From: CAUPWF01 sp964369425
GTDB taxonomy: Bacteria; Bacillota; Clostridia; Lachnospirales; Lachnospiraceae
Assembly (NCBI GenBank): GCA_964369425.1
Contig: CAYJGW010000006.1
Location: 1 to 64,000 of the forward strand
Direction: 5' to 3'
DNA length: 64,000 nt
Of this stretch, positions 43,520 to 52,118 are shown piece after piece. A program made the position numbers and the translations under genes. Each line of letters starts with the position of its first letter. The first letter of the stretch is position 1. The notes beneath the pieces were generated by a model. The model had not been told where the DNA came from. It saw only the letters and a list, made by a program, of their open reading frames with translations, and did no database searches.

Positions 43520-44438
43520 AATTGCATTTATTTATCCAGGCCAAGGGTCACAAAAAGCTGGAATGGGTCAGGAATTTTATGAACAATGTGAAATAGCAAA
43601 ATCTGTATATGATAAAGCAACAGAATTGCTAGATATAGATATGAAAGCATTATGCTTTGAAAAAAACGATAAATTAGATATTACGGAGTATACGCAGGCA
43701 GCGCTGGTAACAACTTGCCTTGCAATGACAGAAGTAGTATTAGAAAAAGGGTTAAAGCCAGATGTGACAGCGGGTCTAAGCCTTGGAGAGTACTGTGCAA
43801 TTTCTGTTGCAGGTGGGATGTCCAAAGAAGATGCGATTAAAACAGTTCGCACAAGGGGGATCTTGATGCAAGAGGCAGTGCCTACTGGTGAAGGTGCAAT
43901 GGCAGCAGTGTTAGGGCTTAGCGGCGAAGCAATAGAAGATGTGATATCATCGATGGAAGGCGTGACAATTGCAAATTACAATTGTCCAGGTCAAATCGTA
44001 ATCACAGGAGTAGCAAAAGGTGTGGAAGAAGCAGCAGAACCATTAAAAGCAGCAGGGGCAAAAAGAGTGTTGCCGTTGAATGTAAGCGGTCCGTTTCACT
44101 CAAAGATGCTAACAGAAGCAGGGAGAGAACTTGGAAAAGTATTGGAAACAATTGAACTGAGTACATTAAAAATCCCATACGTAACTAATGTTACAGCTGA
44201 ATACGTAAAGGATATCGCACAGATAAAAGGTTTACTAGAAGAGCAAGTATCTGCATCAGTTAGATGGGAACAAAGCATTCGTAAGATGATGGAAAAAGGG
44301 GTAGATACATTTGTAGAAATCGGCCCTGGAAAGACATTGTCTGGATTTATGAAAAAAATAGATAGAACTGCAAAAGTCTACAACATAGAAACATTGGAAG
44401 ATGTGGATAAGGTAGTAGAAGAATTAAAGGAGAATTAA
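43512..44438 (+). CDS. fabD: malonyl-CoA:ACP transacylase
   Basis: A 308-residue alpha/beta hydrolase-fold enzyme that loads malonate onto ACP. The nucleophile is Ser90 in GLSLGEY, the partner histidine is His196 in GPFHSKM, and the N-terminus has the family PGQGSQ motif. AAAGGAAG precedes the ATG, which lies inside the end of fabK. fabG begins two bases after its stop. Confidence 0.97.
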   Translation: MSKIAFIYPGQGSQKAGMGQEFYEQCEIAKSVYDKATELLDIDMKALCFEKNDKLDITEYTQAALVTTCLAMTEVVLEKGLKPDVTAGLSLGEYCAISVAGGMSKEDAIKTVRTRGILMQEAVPTGEGAMAAVLGLSGEAIEDVISSMEGVTIANYNCPGQIVITGVAKGVEEAAEPLKAAGAKRVLPLNVSGPFHSKMLTEAGRELGKVLETIELSTLKIPYVTNVTAEYVKDIAQIKGLLEEQVSASVRWEQSIRKMMEKGVDTFVEIGPGKTLSGFMKKIDRTAKVYNIETLEDVDKVVEELKEN

Positions 44439-44439
44439 G

Positions 44440-45180
44440 ATGTTAAAAGATAAAGTAGCTGTAGTTACTGGAGCATCAAGAGGTCTTGGAAAAGCCATAG
44501 CAATAGAGATGGCAAAAAACGGTGCCACTGTCGTAGTGAATTACAATGGATCGAAAGAAAAAGCAGAAGAAGTAAAGTCAAGCATTGAAGAAAATGGTGG
44601 AAAAGCGATTACTTATAAATGTAATATTTCTGAATTTGCAGAATGTGAGCAGTTCATCAAAGATGTGGTGGCAGAATTTGGCAGAATCGATATACTTGTG
44701 AATAACGCAGGTATCACTAGAGATGGACTTTTGATGCGAATGTCGGAAGAAGATTACGATCAAGTGTTAAATACAAACTTAAAAGGAACGTTTAACTGTA
44801 TGAGATTTGTATCAAAAATTATGATGAAGCAAAGAGTTGGAAGAATCATCAATATGTCATCTGTATCAGGGGTTTTAGGAAATGCAGGGCAGGCAAATTA
44901 TTCTGCTTCAAAGGCTGGAGTAATTGGTTTGACAAAATCGATTGCGAGAGAATTGGCATCTAGAAATATTACAGTAAATGCAATCGCACCTGGATTTATA
45001 GAGACAGAGATGACAGACGCATTAGGTGATGCAGTGAAAGAAACAGTTGTGAAGCAAATTCCACTCGGCTCATTTGGACAGCCAGAAGATATTGCGAATA
45101 TGACAGTGTTTTTGGCATCAGATAAAGCGAAGTATATTACAGGTCAAGTGATTCATGTAGATGGCGGGATGGCCATATAA
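44440..45180 (+). CDS. fabG: 3-oxoacyl-ACP reductase
   Basis: A 246-residue short-chain dehydrogenase that reduces 3-ketoacyl-ACP with NADPH. It shows TGASRGLG, NNAGITRDGLLMRM, the catalytic serine in MSSVSG, YSASK, and the FabG-type end GQVIHVDGGMAI. Compared with the SDR gene near 28.5 kb it is the orthodox FabG. Confidence 0.96.
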   Translation: MLKDKVAVVTGASRGLGKAIAIEMAKNGATVVVNYNGSKEKAEEVKSSIEENGGKAITYKCNISEFAECEQFIKDVVAEFGRIDILVNNAGITRDGLLMRMSEEDYDQVLNTNLKGTFNCMRFVSKIMMKQRVGRIINMSSVSGVLGNAGQANYSASKAGVIGLTKSIARELASRNITVNAIAPGFIETEMTDALGDAVKETVVKQIPLGSFGQPEDIANMTVFLASDKAKYITGQVIHVDGGMAI

Positions 45181-45195
45181 TTAAGGAGAAAAGGT

Positions 45196-46434
45196 ATGAA
45201 GAAAAGAGTAGTAATTACAGGACTAGGTGCAGTTACTCCGATTGGAAATAACGTAGCTGATTTTTGGAATGGCATAAAAGCAGGAAAAGTTGGAGTAGAT
45301 GATATTACAAGATTTGATACGACAGAATATAAAGTAAAAATTGCAGCAGAAGTAAAAGGATTTGTTCCAAAAGAGCATATGGACTTTAAAGCAGCTAAGA
45401 GAATGGAGCCATTTTCACAGTATGCAGTAGCAGCGGCAAAAGAGGCAATGGCAGATTCTGGAATAGATATGGAAAAAGAAGATCCATTTAAAGTTGCAGT
45501 AATCGTGGGATCTGGAATTGGTAGCTTAGAAATTGTTGAGAAAAACTATGAAAAGATTTTAGATAAGGGACCTGCAAAAGTAAATCCTTTAATTGTGCCA
45601 CTTATGATCTTAAATATGGCAGCTGGAAATGTTGCGATTCAGTTAGGGGCAAAAGGAAAGTGTACAAGTGTTACTACTGCATGTGCAAGTGGAACAAACT
45701 CGATTGGTGATGCATTTAGAGCGATTCAATATGGAGATGCAGACGTAGTTTTTGCAGGAGGAGCAGAAAGTTGTATATCACCAGTAGCAGTAGCTGGATT
45801 TTCTGGATTGACTGCTTTATCTACAGAAGAAGACAAGTCAAAAGCATCGAGACCTTTTGATAAAGATAGAAGTGGATTTGTAATTGGTGAAGGTGCAGGA
45901 GTAGTAGTTTTAGAAGAATTAGAGCATGCAAAAGCAAGAGGAGCAAAAATATATGCAGAAATAGTAGGATACGGTTCTACTTGTGATGCATATCACATCA
46001 CATCTCCAATGGAAGATGGAAGTGGAGCAGCAAAGGCAATGAGTCTAGCAATGGAAGAAGCAGGTGTAAAACCAGAAGAAGTGAACTACATCAATGCTCA
46101 TGGAACAAGCACACATCACAATGACTTATTTGAGACAAGAGCAATTCATGCATCTTTTGGAGAGGCAGCGAAAAACTTAAAAATCAACTCAACAAAGTCA
46201 ATGATTGGTCATTTGCTAGGAGCAGCTGGAGGGGTAGAATGCGTAGTATGTGCAAAATCTATCGAAGAAGGATATGTACACCAGACAATGGGAACTGAAA
46301 ATGTAGATGAAGAGTGTGATTTAGATTATGTAGTAGGGGCACCTGTAGAGATGGAAGTGAACTATGCGATGAGCAATTCACTAGGATTTGGTGGTCACAA
46401 TGCTTCTATATTATTGAAAAAATATCAAGCCTAA
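45196..46434 (+). CDS. fabF: beta-ketoacyl-ACP synthase II
   Basis: A 412-residue elongating condensing enzyme. The triad is Cys163 (TACASGTN), His302 (NAHGTST) and His339 (MIGHLLGAAGG), with the C-terminal NSLGFGGHN gating loop. AAGGAG precedes the ATG. No FabB or FabA-type unsaturated fatty-acid gene is present in the operon, so unsaturated chains, if made, must come through another enzyme. Confidence 0.97.
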   Translation: MKKRVVITGLGAVTPIGNNVADFWNGIKAGKVGVDDITRFDTTEYKVKIAAEVKGFVPKEHMDFKAAKRMEPFSQYAVAAAKEAMADSGIDMEKEDPFKVAVIVGSGIGSLEIVEKNYEKILDKGPAKVNPLIVPLMILNMAAGNVAIQLGAKGKCTSVTTACASGTNSIGDAFRAIQYGDADVVFAGGAESCISPVAVAGFSGLTALSTEEDKSKASRPFDKDRSGFVIGEGAGVVVLEELEHAKARGAKIYAEIVGYGSTCDAYHITSPMEDGSGAAKAMSLAMEEAGVKPEEVNYINAHGTSTHHNDLFETRAIHASFGEAAKNLKINSTKSMIGHLLGAAGGVECVVCAKSIEEGYVHQTMGTENVDEECDLDYVVGAPVEMEVNYAMSNSLGFGGHNASILLKKYQA

Positions 46435-46449
46435 GGAATGGAGAATATT

Positions 46450-46917
46450 ATGAAATTTGAACACGTATTGGAATTGATTAAGACAGTTTCGGATTCAAAT
46501 GTTACGACTTTTAAATACGAAGAAGGTGAGACAAAGATTCTTCTAAAGACAGGAGAAACACCTCAATATATACAATCACCAGTTGCAGTACAAGAGATTG
46601 TGACACAAGCACCAATCGCACAAACTGCAGTAGCACCACAAGCTACATTGGAAGTTTCGGCACAAGCAAATGAAGTTGTGGAAGGAAATGTAGTGGTATC
46701 TCCATTAGTAGGTACATTTTATGCTGCACCATCAGAAGGAGCAGATGCTTACGTTAAGGTAGGCGATACAGTGAAAAAAGGACAAGTGCTTGCAATTGTA
46801 GAAGCGATGAAATTGATGAATGAAATCGAAAGTGATTTTGATGGCGTTGTGAAAGAAATATTGGTTGATAATGCAACAGGTGTGGAATACGGGCAACCAT
46901 TGTTTCGTATTGGATAG
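46450..46917 (+). CDS. accB: biotin carboxyl carrier protein of acetyl-CoA carboxylase
   Basis: A 155-residue protein with an N-terminal domain, an Ala/Pro/Gln-rich flexible linker (about 55-85) and a C-terminal biotinyl domain. Lys121 in VEAMKLMNE is the biotin site. The in-frame ATG at 46450 has GGAG 6 bases upstream; the one at 46438 lies too close to an upstream AAGGA. It starts a carboxylase block interrupted by fabZ. Confidence 0.95.
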   Translation: MKFEHVLELIKTVSDSNVTTFKYEEGETKILLKTGETPQYIQSPVAVQEIVTQAPIAQTAVAPQATLEVSAQANEVVEGNVVVSPLVGTFYAAPSEGADAYVKVGDTVKKGQVLAIVEAMKLMNEIESDFDGVVKEILVDNATGVEYGQPLFRIG

Positions 46918-46926
46918 GAGGAGCAG

Positions 46927-47352
46927 ATGAGATTAGGAATTAAAGAAATAGAACAAATCATCCCTCATAGACATCCATTTTTACTGATTGATTATATCGA
47001 AGATTATGTACCGGGTGAGTATGCGATTGGATATAAATGTGTAACTTTTAGAGAAGATTTTTTTAAAGGACATTTCCCGCAAGAACCAGTTATGCCTGGC
47101 GTATTGACAGTAGAGGCGCTTGCACAAGTCGGAGCGGTAGCAATTCTTAGTCAAGAGCATATGCAGGGGAAAGTTGCGTATTTTGGTGGAATCAACAAAT
47201 GTAAGTTTAGAGGAAAAGTTTCGCCTGGTGATAAGGTGAAACTTGAAACGAAGATTATCAAACAAAAAGGACCAATCGGTGTAGGGGAAGCAACGGCTAG
47301 CGTAGATGGAAAAGTTGTGGTAAGTGCAGAACTTACATTTATGGTAGGCTAA
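46927..47352 (+). CDS. fabZ: 3-hydroxyacyl-ACP dehydratase
   Basis: A 141-residue hotdog-fold enzyme. The catalytic pair His49 (GHFPQEPVMPG) and Glu63 (VEALAQ) are 14 residues apart, as in FabZ. GGAGGAG precedes the ATG. In some Firmicutes a FabZ or FabN also isomerises the C10 enoyl intermediate; this cannot be told from sequence by eye. Confidence 0.96.
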   Translation: MRLGIKEIEQIIPHRHPFLLIDYIEDYVPGEYAIGYKCVTFREDFFKGHFPQEPVMPGVLTVEALAQVGAVAILSQEHMQGKVAYFGGINKCKFRGKVSPGDKVKLETKIIKQKGPIGVGEATASVDGKVVVSAELTFMVG

Positions 47353-47371
47353 GCGAAACAAAGGAGACAAT

Positions 47372-48712
47372 ATGATTCAAAAAGTTTTAGTTGCAAACAG
47401 AGGAGAAATCGCTGTACGAATAATAAGAGCTTGTCGCGAGATGGGAATTGAAACAGTTGCTATCTATTCAGAAGCAGATAGAGAAGCATTGCATACACAA
47501 CTTGCAGATGAAGCGATATGTATTGGGCCAGCGCCTTCTACAGAGAGCTACTTGAATATGGAGCGCATCATTAGTGCGACAGTTATTTCAGGCGCAGATG
47601 CAATTCATCCAGGGTTTGGATTCTTATCAGAAAACAGCAAATTTGTAGAGTTATGCCAGCAGTGCAACATTACATTTATCGGACCGGATGCGGAAGTAAT
47701 CAAACGTATGGGACACAAACAAATCGCTAGAAATACGATGGTAGATGCAGGCGTGCCAGTAATACCAGGAAGTAAAGAACCGATTTTTGATGAGGTTACA
47801 GGCGCTAAGATTGCAGATGAAGTAGGCTATCCAGTCATTGTTAAGGCGGCACTAGGTGGTGGCGGAAAAGGAATGAGAGTTGCACATACAAAAGAAGAGT
47901 TTGAGAACGCATTCCTAACAGCACAGACTGAGACAAAAATGGCATTTGGTGACAATACGATGTACATTGAGCATTACGTAGTCAAGCCAAGACATATAGA
48001 GTTTCAAATCTTAGCAGATAAATATGGAAATGTGATTCACTTGGGGGAAAGAGACTGTTCGGTACAAAGAAATCATCAAAAGATGATTGAAGAGGCGCCA
48101 TCAGTTGCACTTTCACAAGAGTTGAGAGACAAGATGGGAGAAGCAGCAGTAAAAGCTGCGAAAGCCGCGAATTATGAAAATGCTGGGACTATCGAGTTTC
48201 TATTGGAAAGCACTGGGAATTTCTATTTTATGGAAATGAATACAAGAATTCAAGTGGAACATCCAGTAACAGAGTGGGTAACAGGTATCGATTTGATCAA
48301 AGAACAAATTCGCATCGCCGATGGAAAAGAATTATCTTATACTCAAGATGATGTAACGATTACAGGACATGCAATCGAGTGCAGAATCAATGCGGAAAAT
48401 CCATCGAAAAACTTTAGACCTTCTCCAGGGAAAATTACAGATATGTATTTACCAGGGGGAAAAGGAGTTCGAATCGATGCTGCAATTTACAGCGGATATT
48501 CAGTTCCACCATATTATGATTCTATGCTTGCAAAAATTATTGTACATGCAAAAAATAGAGCAGAGGCGATTCAAAAAATGAATTGTGTCCTAGGTGAAGT
48601 TATCATCGAAGGAATTGATACAAATGTAGACTATCAATATGACATCATTAACCACCCTGATTTTATCAGCGGAGATATTGATGTAGAGTTTATCGAGAAG
48701 ATTTCCAAATAA
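47372..48712 (+). CDS. accC: acetyl-CoA carboxylase, biotin carboxylase subunit
   Basis: A 446-residue ATP-grasp enzyme that carboxylates biotin on AccB. It shows VLVANRGEIAVRI at the N-terminus, the glycine-rich ATP lid KAALGGGGKGMRV, ERDCSVQRNHQK, and EMNTRIQVEHPVTE. AAAGGAG precedes the ATG. Length is standard for stand-alone biotin carboxylase, as opposed to pyruvate carboxylase. Confidence 0.97.
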   Translation: MIQKVLVANRGEIAVRIIRACREMGIETVAIYSEADREALHTQLADEAICIGPAPSTESYLNMERIISATVISGADAIHPGFGFLSENSKFVELCQQCNITFIGPDAEVIKRMGHKQIARNTMVDAGVPVIPGSKEPIFDEVTGAKIADEVGYPVIVKAALGGGGKGMRVAHTKEEFENAFLTAQTETKMAFGDNTMYIEHYVVKPRHIEFQILADKYGNVIHLGERDCSVQRNHQKMIEEAPSVALSQELRDKMGEAAVKAAKAANYENAGTIEFLLESTGNFYFMEMNTRIQVEHPVTEWVTGIDLIKEQIRIADGKELSYTQDDVTITGHAIECRINAENPSKNFRPSPGKITDMYLPGGKGVRIDAAIYSGYSVPPYYDSMLAKIIVHAKNRAEAIQKMNCVLGEVIIEGIDTNVDYQYDIINHPDFISGDIDVEFIEKISK

Positions 48713-48733
48713 AATTCTTCAACAGAGGTGAAT

Positions 48734-50467
48734 ATGAACTTAAGTAAAATGTTTAAAAAGACAACAAAGCAGTATGTCACAATTAAAGAGGTGGGTGAAT
48801 CCAAAGAGAGCCCAGTTACAAGTGCAGAAGATAAGCCAGAGGTACCTCATGGTTTAGTGCGAAAATGTAATAAATGTGGAAAAGCCATTTTTACAGATGA
48901 AGTAAAAGAAAACCATTATATTTGTCCTAAATGTGGTGGATACTTTAGAATGCATGCCTTTAGACGAATTGAGATGATTATGGAACCAGATTCTTTTGAA
49001 GAATGGGACACAGGTCTTGAGACGAAAAATCCTTTACAATATCCTGGATATGAAGAGAAGATACAACTTCTAAGAGAGAAGAATAACTTGGACGAGGCAG
49101 TAATTACAGGGTGTGGAATGATTGGCGAAACAAAAGCAGTCGTAGCAGTAATGGATGGAAGGTTCTTAATGGCTAGTATGGGAGAAGTAGTCGGTGAGAA
49201 AATTACGCGTGCAACCGAGCGAGCGACAAAAGAGTCATTACCACTTATTATCTTCACATGTTCTGGTGGTGCGAGAATGCAAGAAGGTATCACATCACTT
49301 ATGCAGATGGCAAAAACTTCAGCAGCGCTAAAGCGACATAGTGACAGTGGAAATCTATATATAACAGTACTGACAGATCCTACAACAGGTGGAGTAACAG
49401 CAAGTTTTGCAATGCTAGGAGATATCATCTTAGCCGAGCCGAAAGCACTGATTGGATTTGCGGGACCACGAGTAATTGAACAGACAATCGGGCAAAAGCT
49501 TCCAAAGGGATTCCAACGTTCGGAATTTTTGTTAGAGCATGGATTCATCGATAAAATTGTTACACGAGATTCGATGAAGGATGAATTGAGCCAGATACTT
49601 TCTCTGCATAAGCCAAAGGTTGCAGAAACAGTGGAATCGGTAAATCGTGCTGAGGAGATAGACAAAGAGGTAGTCAAAGACAGTCTATTAGACGCTTGGG
49701 ATAGAGTACAGCTGTCAAGAATGAAAGATAGACCTGTAGGAGAACAATATATCGACGCGTTATGTACAGATTTTGTAGAACTTCATGGCGATAGATTGTT
49801 TGGAGATGATGAAGCTATCATTGGTGGAATTGCAAGAATAAATGGCAGACCAGTAACAATTTTAGCACAGGCAAAAGGCAAGAATACAAAAGAGAATATA
49901 AAAAGAAACTTTGGTATGCCTTCGCCGGAAGGATATCGTAAAGCGTTACGCCTTATGAAGCAAGCTGAAAAGTTTCAACGACCAGTTATCTGCCTTGTAG
50001 ATACACCAGGAGCTTTTTGTGGACTAGAAGCTGAAGAGCGAGGTCAAGGTGAAGCAATTGCACGAAATCTATATGAGATGTCAGCTCTGAAAGTGCCGGT
50101 ACTTTCTGTAGTTATTGGAGAAGGCGGTAGTGGTGGAGCGTTGGCAGTAGCAACTTCGGATGAAGTGTGGATGTTAGAGAACTCTGTCTACTCAATTTTA
50201 TCACCAGAAGGATATGCAGCGATATTGTGGAAAGATAGTGGAAGAGCAAAAGAAGCGGCAAAACTGATGAAAATGACAGCGAATGATTTGAAATCAGCTG
50301 GAATGATTGAAAAAATAATAAGTGAACCAAAGCATTATACAGAAGCAAATTTATCAATTGTATGTACAACACTCTTAACTGAAATTGAGAAGTTTATCGA
50401 AACATATTCTCAGTACACAGATGAAGAGTTAATAGAAAAAAGATATATGAGATTCCGCAACATGTAA
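48734..50467 (+). CDS. accDA: fused acetyl-CoA carboxylase carboxyltransferase (beta + alpha)
   Basis: A 577-residue protein joining AccD and AccA in one chain. The AccD part (about 1-285) begins with a four-cysteine zinc ribbon (Cys45, Cys48, Cys64, Cys67) and contains SGGARMQEG and GFAGPRVIEQT. The AccA part (about 290-577) contains HGDRLFGDD, the KNTKENIKRNFGMPSPEGYR stretch and VIGEGGSGGALA. No stop or frameshift separates them. ATG 48734 is preferred to GTG 48728 because the GTG is inside the AGAGGTG ribosome binding site. Confidence 0.95.
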   Translation: MNLSKMFKKTTKQYVTIKEVGESKESPVTSAEDKPEVPHGLVRKCNKCGKAIFTDEVKENHYICPKCGGYFRMHAFRRIEMIMEPDSFEEWDTGLETKNPLQYPGYEEKIQLLREKNNLDEAVITGCGMIGETKAVVAVMDGRFLMASMGEVVGEKITRATERATKESLPLIIFTCSGGARMQEGITSLMQMAKTSAALKRHSDSGNLYITVLTDPTTGGVTASFAMLGDIILAEPKALIGFAGPRVIEQTIGQKLPKGFQRSEFLLEHGFIDKIVTRDSMKDELSQILSLHKPKVAETVESVNRAEEIDKEVVKDSLLDAWDRVQLSRMKDRPVGEQYIDALCTDFVELHGDRLFGDDEAIIGGIARINGRPVTILAQAKGKNTKENIKRNFGMPSPEGYRKALRLMKQAEKFQRPVICLVDTPGAFCGLEAEERGQGEAIARNLYEMSALKVPVLSVVIGEGGSGGALAVATSDEVWMLENSVYSILSPEGYAAILWKDSGRAKEAAKLMKMTANDLKSAGMIEKIISEPKHYTEANLSIVCTTLLTEIEKFIETYSQYTDEELIEKRYMRFRNM

Positions 50468-50491
50468 ATGTGTGGTCAGTGAGGTTAAAAG

Positions 50492-51553
50492 ATGAAATAC
50501 AAACCGTTAGTAATAGGAGAACTTACTGCAAAAGTTCCAATTGTTCAAGGTGGAATGGGCGTTGGAATCAGTTTAGGTGGATTAGCAGGTGCAGTGGCAA
50601 AAGAAGGTGGAATTGGGATTATTTCAGCTGCACAGATAGGATTTAAAGATCCAGAATTTGAAAAAAATCCATTCAAGGTTAATTTAGAGGCTATCAAAAA
50701 AGAGCTTGCAAAAGCGCGTGAAATAGCACCAAAGGGAATTGTAGGATTTAACATTATGGTGGCTTTGAAGCATTATTCAGAGTATGTGAAAGAAGCAGTA
50801 AAAGCTGGCGCTGATATTATCATATCAGGGGCTGGATTGCCGACGGATCTTCCTGAGTACGTAAAGGGATTTAAAACAAAGATAGCACCGATTGTATCCA
50901 CAGAAAAATCAGCAAAAGTAATTCTTAAGTTTTGGGATAAAAAATACAATAGAACAGCAGATATGGTTGTAATAGAGGGACCAAAAGCAGGCGGACATCT
51001 GGGATTCAATGAAAAACAGTTGGCATACTTTAATGAGGAAGCATATAAAGAAGAGGTACAATCGATTAGACGTGCTGTTCGAGAATATGAAGAAAAATAT
51101 GACTGTCAGATACCAATTGTTTTAGCAGGTGGAATTTATACGAAAGCCGATATGGAAGAAGCTATGAATCAAGAAATTCAAGGAGTGCAAATCGGATCAC
51201 GATTTGTAACTACAGTAGAATGTGATGCAAGCGATGCATATAAGCAAGCGTATTTAGATGCGACTGAGCAAGAGGTTCAGATTGTAAAAAGTCCAGTAGG
51301 AATGCCAGGAAGAGCAATCTTAAATCCATTTATGGAAAAAGTGATGTCGGGTGAAAAGATTACGCCACAAAAATGTCTTGGGTGTTTACAAAAATGCAGT
51401 CCAAAAGAGATACCATATTGTATTACAGATGCTTTGGTAAATGCAGCAAAAGGTGATACAGATGAAGCATTACTGTTTTGTGGTGAAAAAGCATATTGCG
51501 CAACTAGGATTGAAACTGTAAAAGAAGTGATAAATTCACTAATAGAAGAGTAG
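50492..51553 (+). CDS. FabK/nitronate-monooxygenase-like flavoprotein with cysteine-rich C-terminus
   Basis: A 353-residue FMN barrel related to FabK and nitronate monooxygenase: IVQGGMGVGISLGGLAGAVA at the start, KAGGHLGF with the likely catalytic histidine, and VLAGGIYT. The last 60 residues add a cysteine cluster (CLGCLQKCS, then YC, FC and YC) absent from the operon's FabK, which could bind an iron-sulfur centre or zinc. Position between accDA and the FabT-type regulator suggests a lipid-related role, perhaps a second enoyl reductase; true nitronate detoxification is the alternative. Confidence 0.85.
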   Translation: MKYKPLVIGELTAKVPIVQGGMGVGISLGGLAGAVAKEGGIGIISAAQIGFKDPEFEKNPFKVNLEAIKKELAKAREIAPKGIVGFNIMVALKHYSEYVKEAVKAGADIIISGAGLPTDLPEYVKGFKTKIAPIVSTEKSAKVILKFWDKKYNRTADMVVIEGPKAGGHLGFNEKQLAYFNEEAYKEEVQSIRRAVREYEEKYDCQIPIVLAGGIYTKADMEEAMNQEIQGVQIGSRFVTTVECDASDAYKQAYLDATEQEVQIVKSPVGMPGRAILNPFMEKVMSGEKITPQKCLGCLQKCSPKEIPYCITDALVNAAKGDTDEALLFCGEKAYCATRIETVKEVINSLIEE

Positions 51554-51579
51554 AGTTATAAAACAAAGGAGAATGTTTC

Positions 51580-52050
51580 ATGAATTCACACGAAGTGATT
51601 AACAGTATGTGGGTAAAATTATTCAATGAGATATGGGATTTGGAAGAAAAAGCGATTATTACAAAAGAATTCAAGGATATCTCAACGAATGATATGCATA
51701 TTATAGATGCGATTGGCTTAGATAAGAAGAATAATATGTCTGCAATTGCAAAGAAATTGAATATCACTGTGGGTTCGTTAACGACTTCGATGAATAGTTT
51801 GGTGAATAAAAAGTATGTTGTGCGACATAGAAGTGAGAAAGATAGAAGAGTGGTATATATCCAATTGACAGAGAAAGGTAAAGATGCCTATGCTCATCAT
51901 GAAAAATTCCACCAGAAAATGTCTGCAGCAGCTGTGGAGAGCCTTGGGGAAGAGGAAACTAAGGTTTTGATTAAAGCGCTACAGAATTTATCTGATTTTG
52001 TAGAAAAATATGGAACAGAACTTAAAGAGGACAGACAACAAGTGTTTTAG
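51580..52050 (+). CDS. fabT: MarR-family regulator of the fatty-acid operon (FabT type)
   Basis: A 156-residue MarR protein. It shows the features I associate with FabT: the DIST-N-DMHIIDAIG helix, an HTH with ITVGSLTTSMNSLVNKKYV, a wing RSEKDRRVVYIQLT, and LHRRFH-like HHEKFHQKM in the C-terminal helices. FabT represses fatty-acid genes when acyl-ACP accumulates. Here it closes the operon instead of opening it as in streptococci. AAAGGAG precedes the ATG. Candidate operators lie at the fabH promoter. Confidence 0.82.
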   Translation: MNSHEVINSMWVKLFNEIWDLEEKAIITKEFKDISTNDMHIIDAIGLDKKNNMSAIAKKLNITVGSLTTSMNSLVNKKYVVRHRSEKDRRVVYIQLTEKGKDAYAHHEKFHQKMSAAAVESLGEEETKVLIKALQNLSDFVEKYGTELKEDRQQVF

Positions 52051-52118
52051 ATTGCTTTTTTTTTTCGAAAATGATAGAATTATGTGGTAATGTAGCGAAA
52101 AGAGAAGAGGTAATCGAT

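Noticed and set aside
48916..49677. Minus-strand open frame of 253 codons opposite accDA
   Set aside because: Long only by codon-usage effects; the plus strand has complete AccD motifs here, and no ribosome binding site precedes it.
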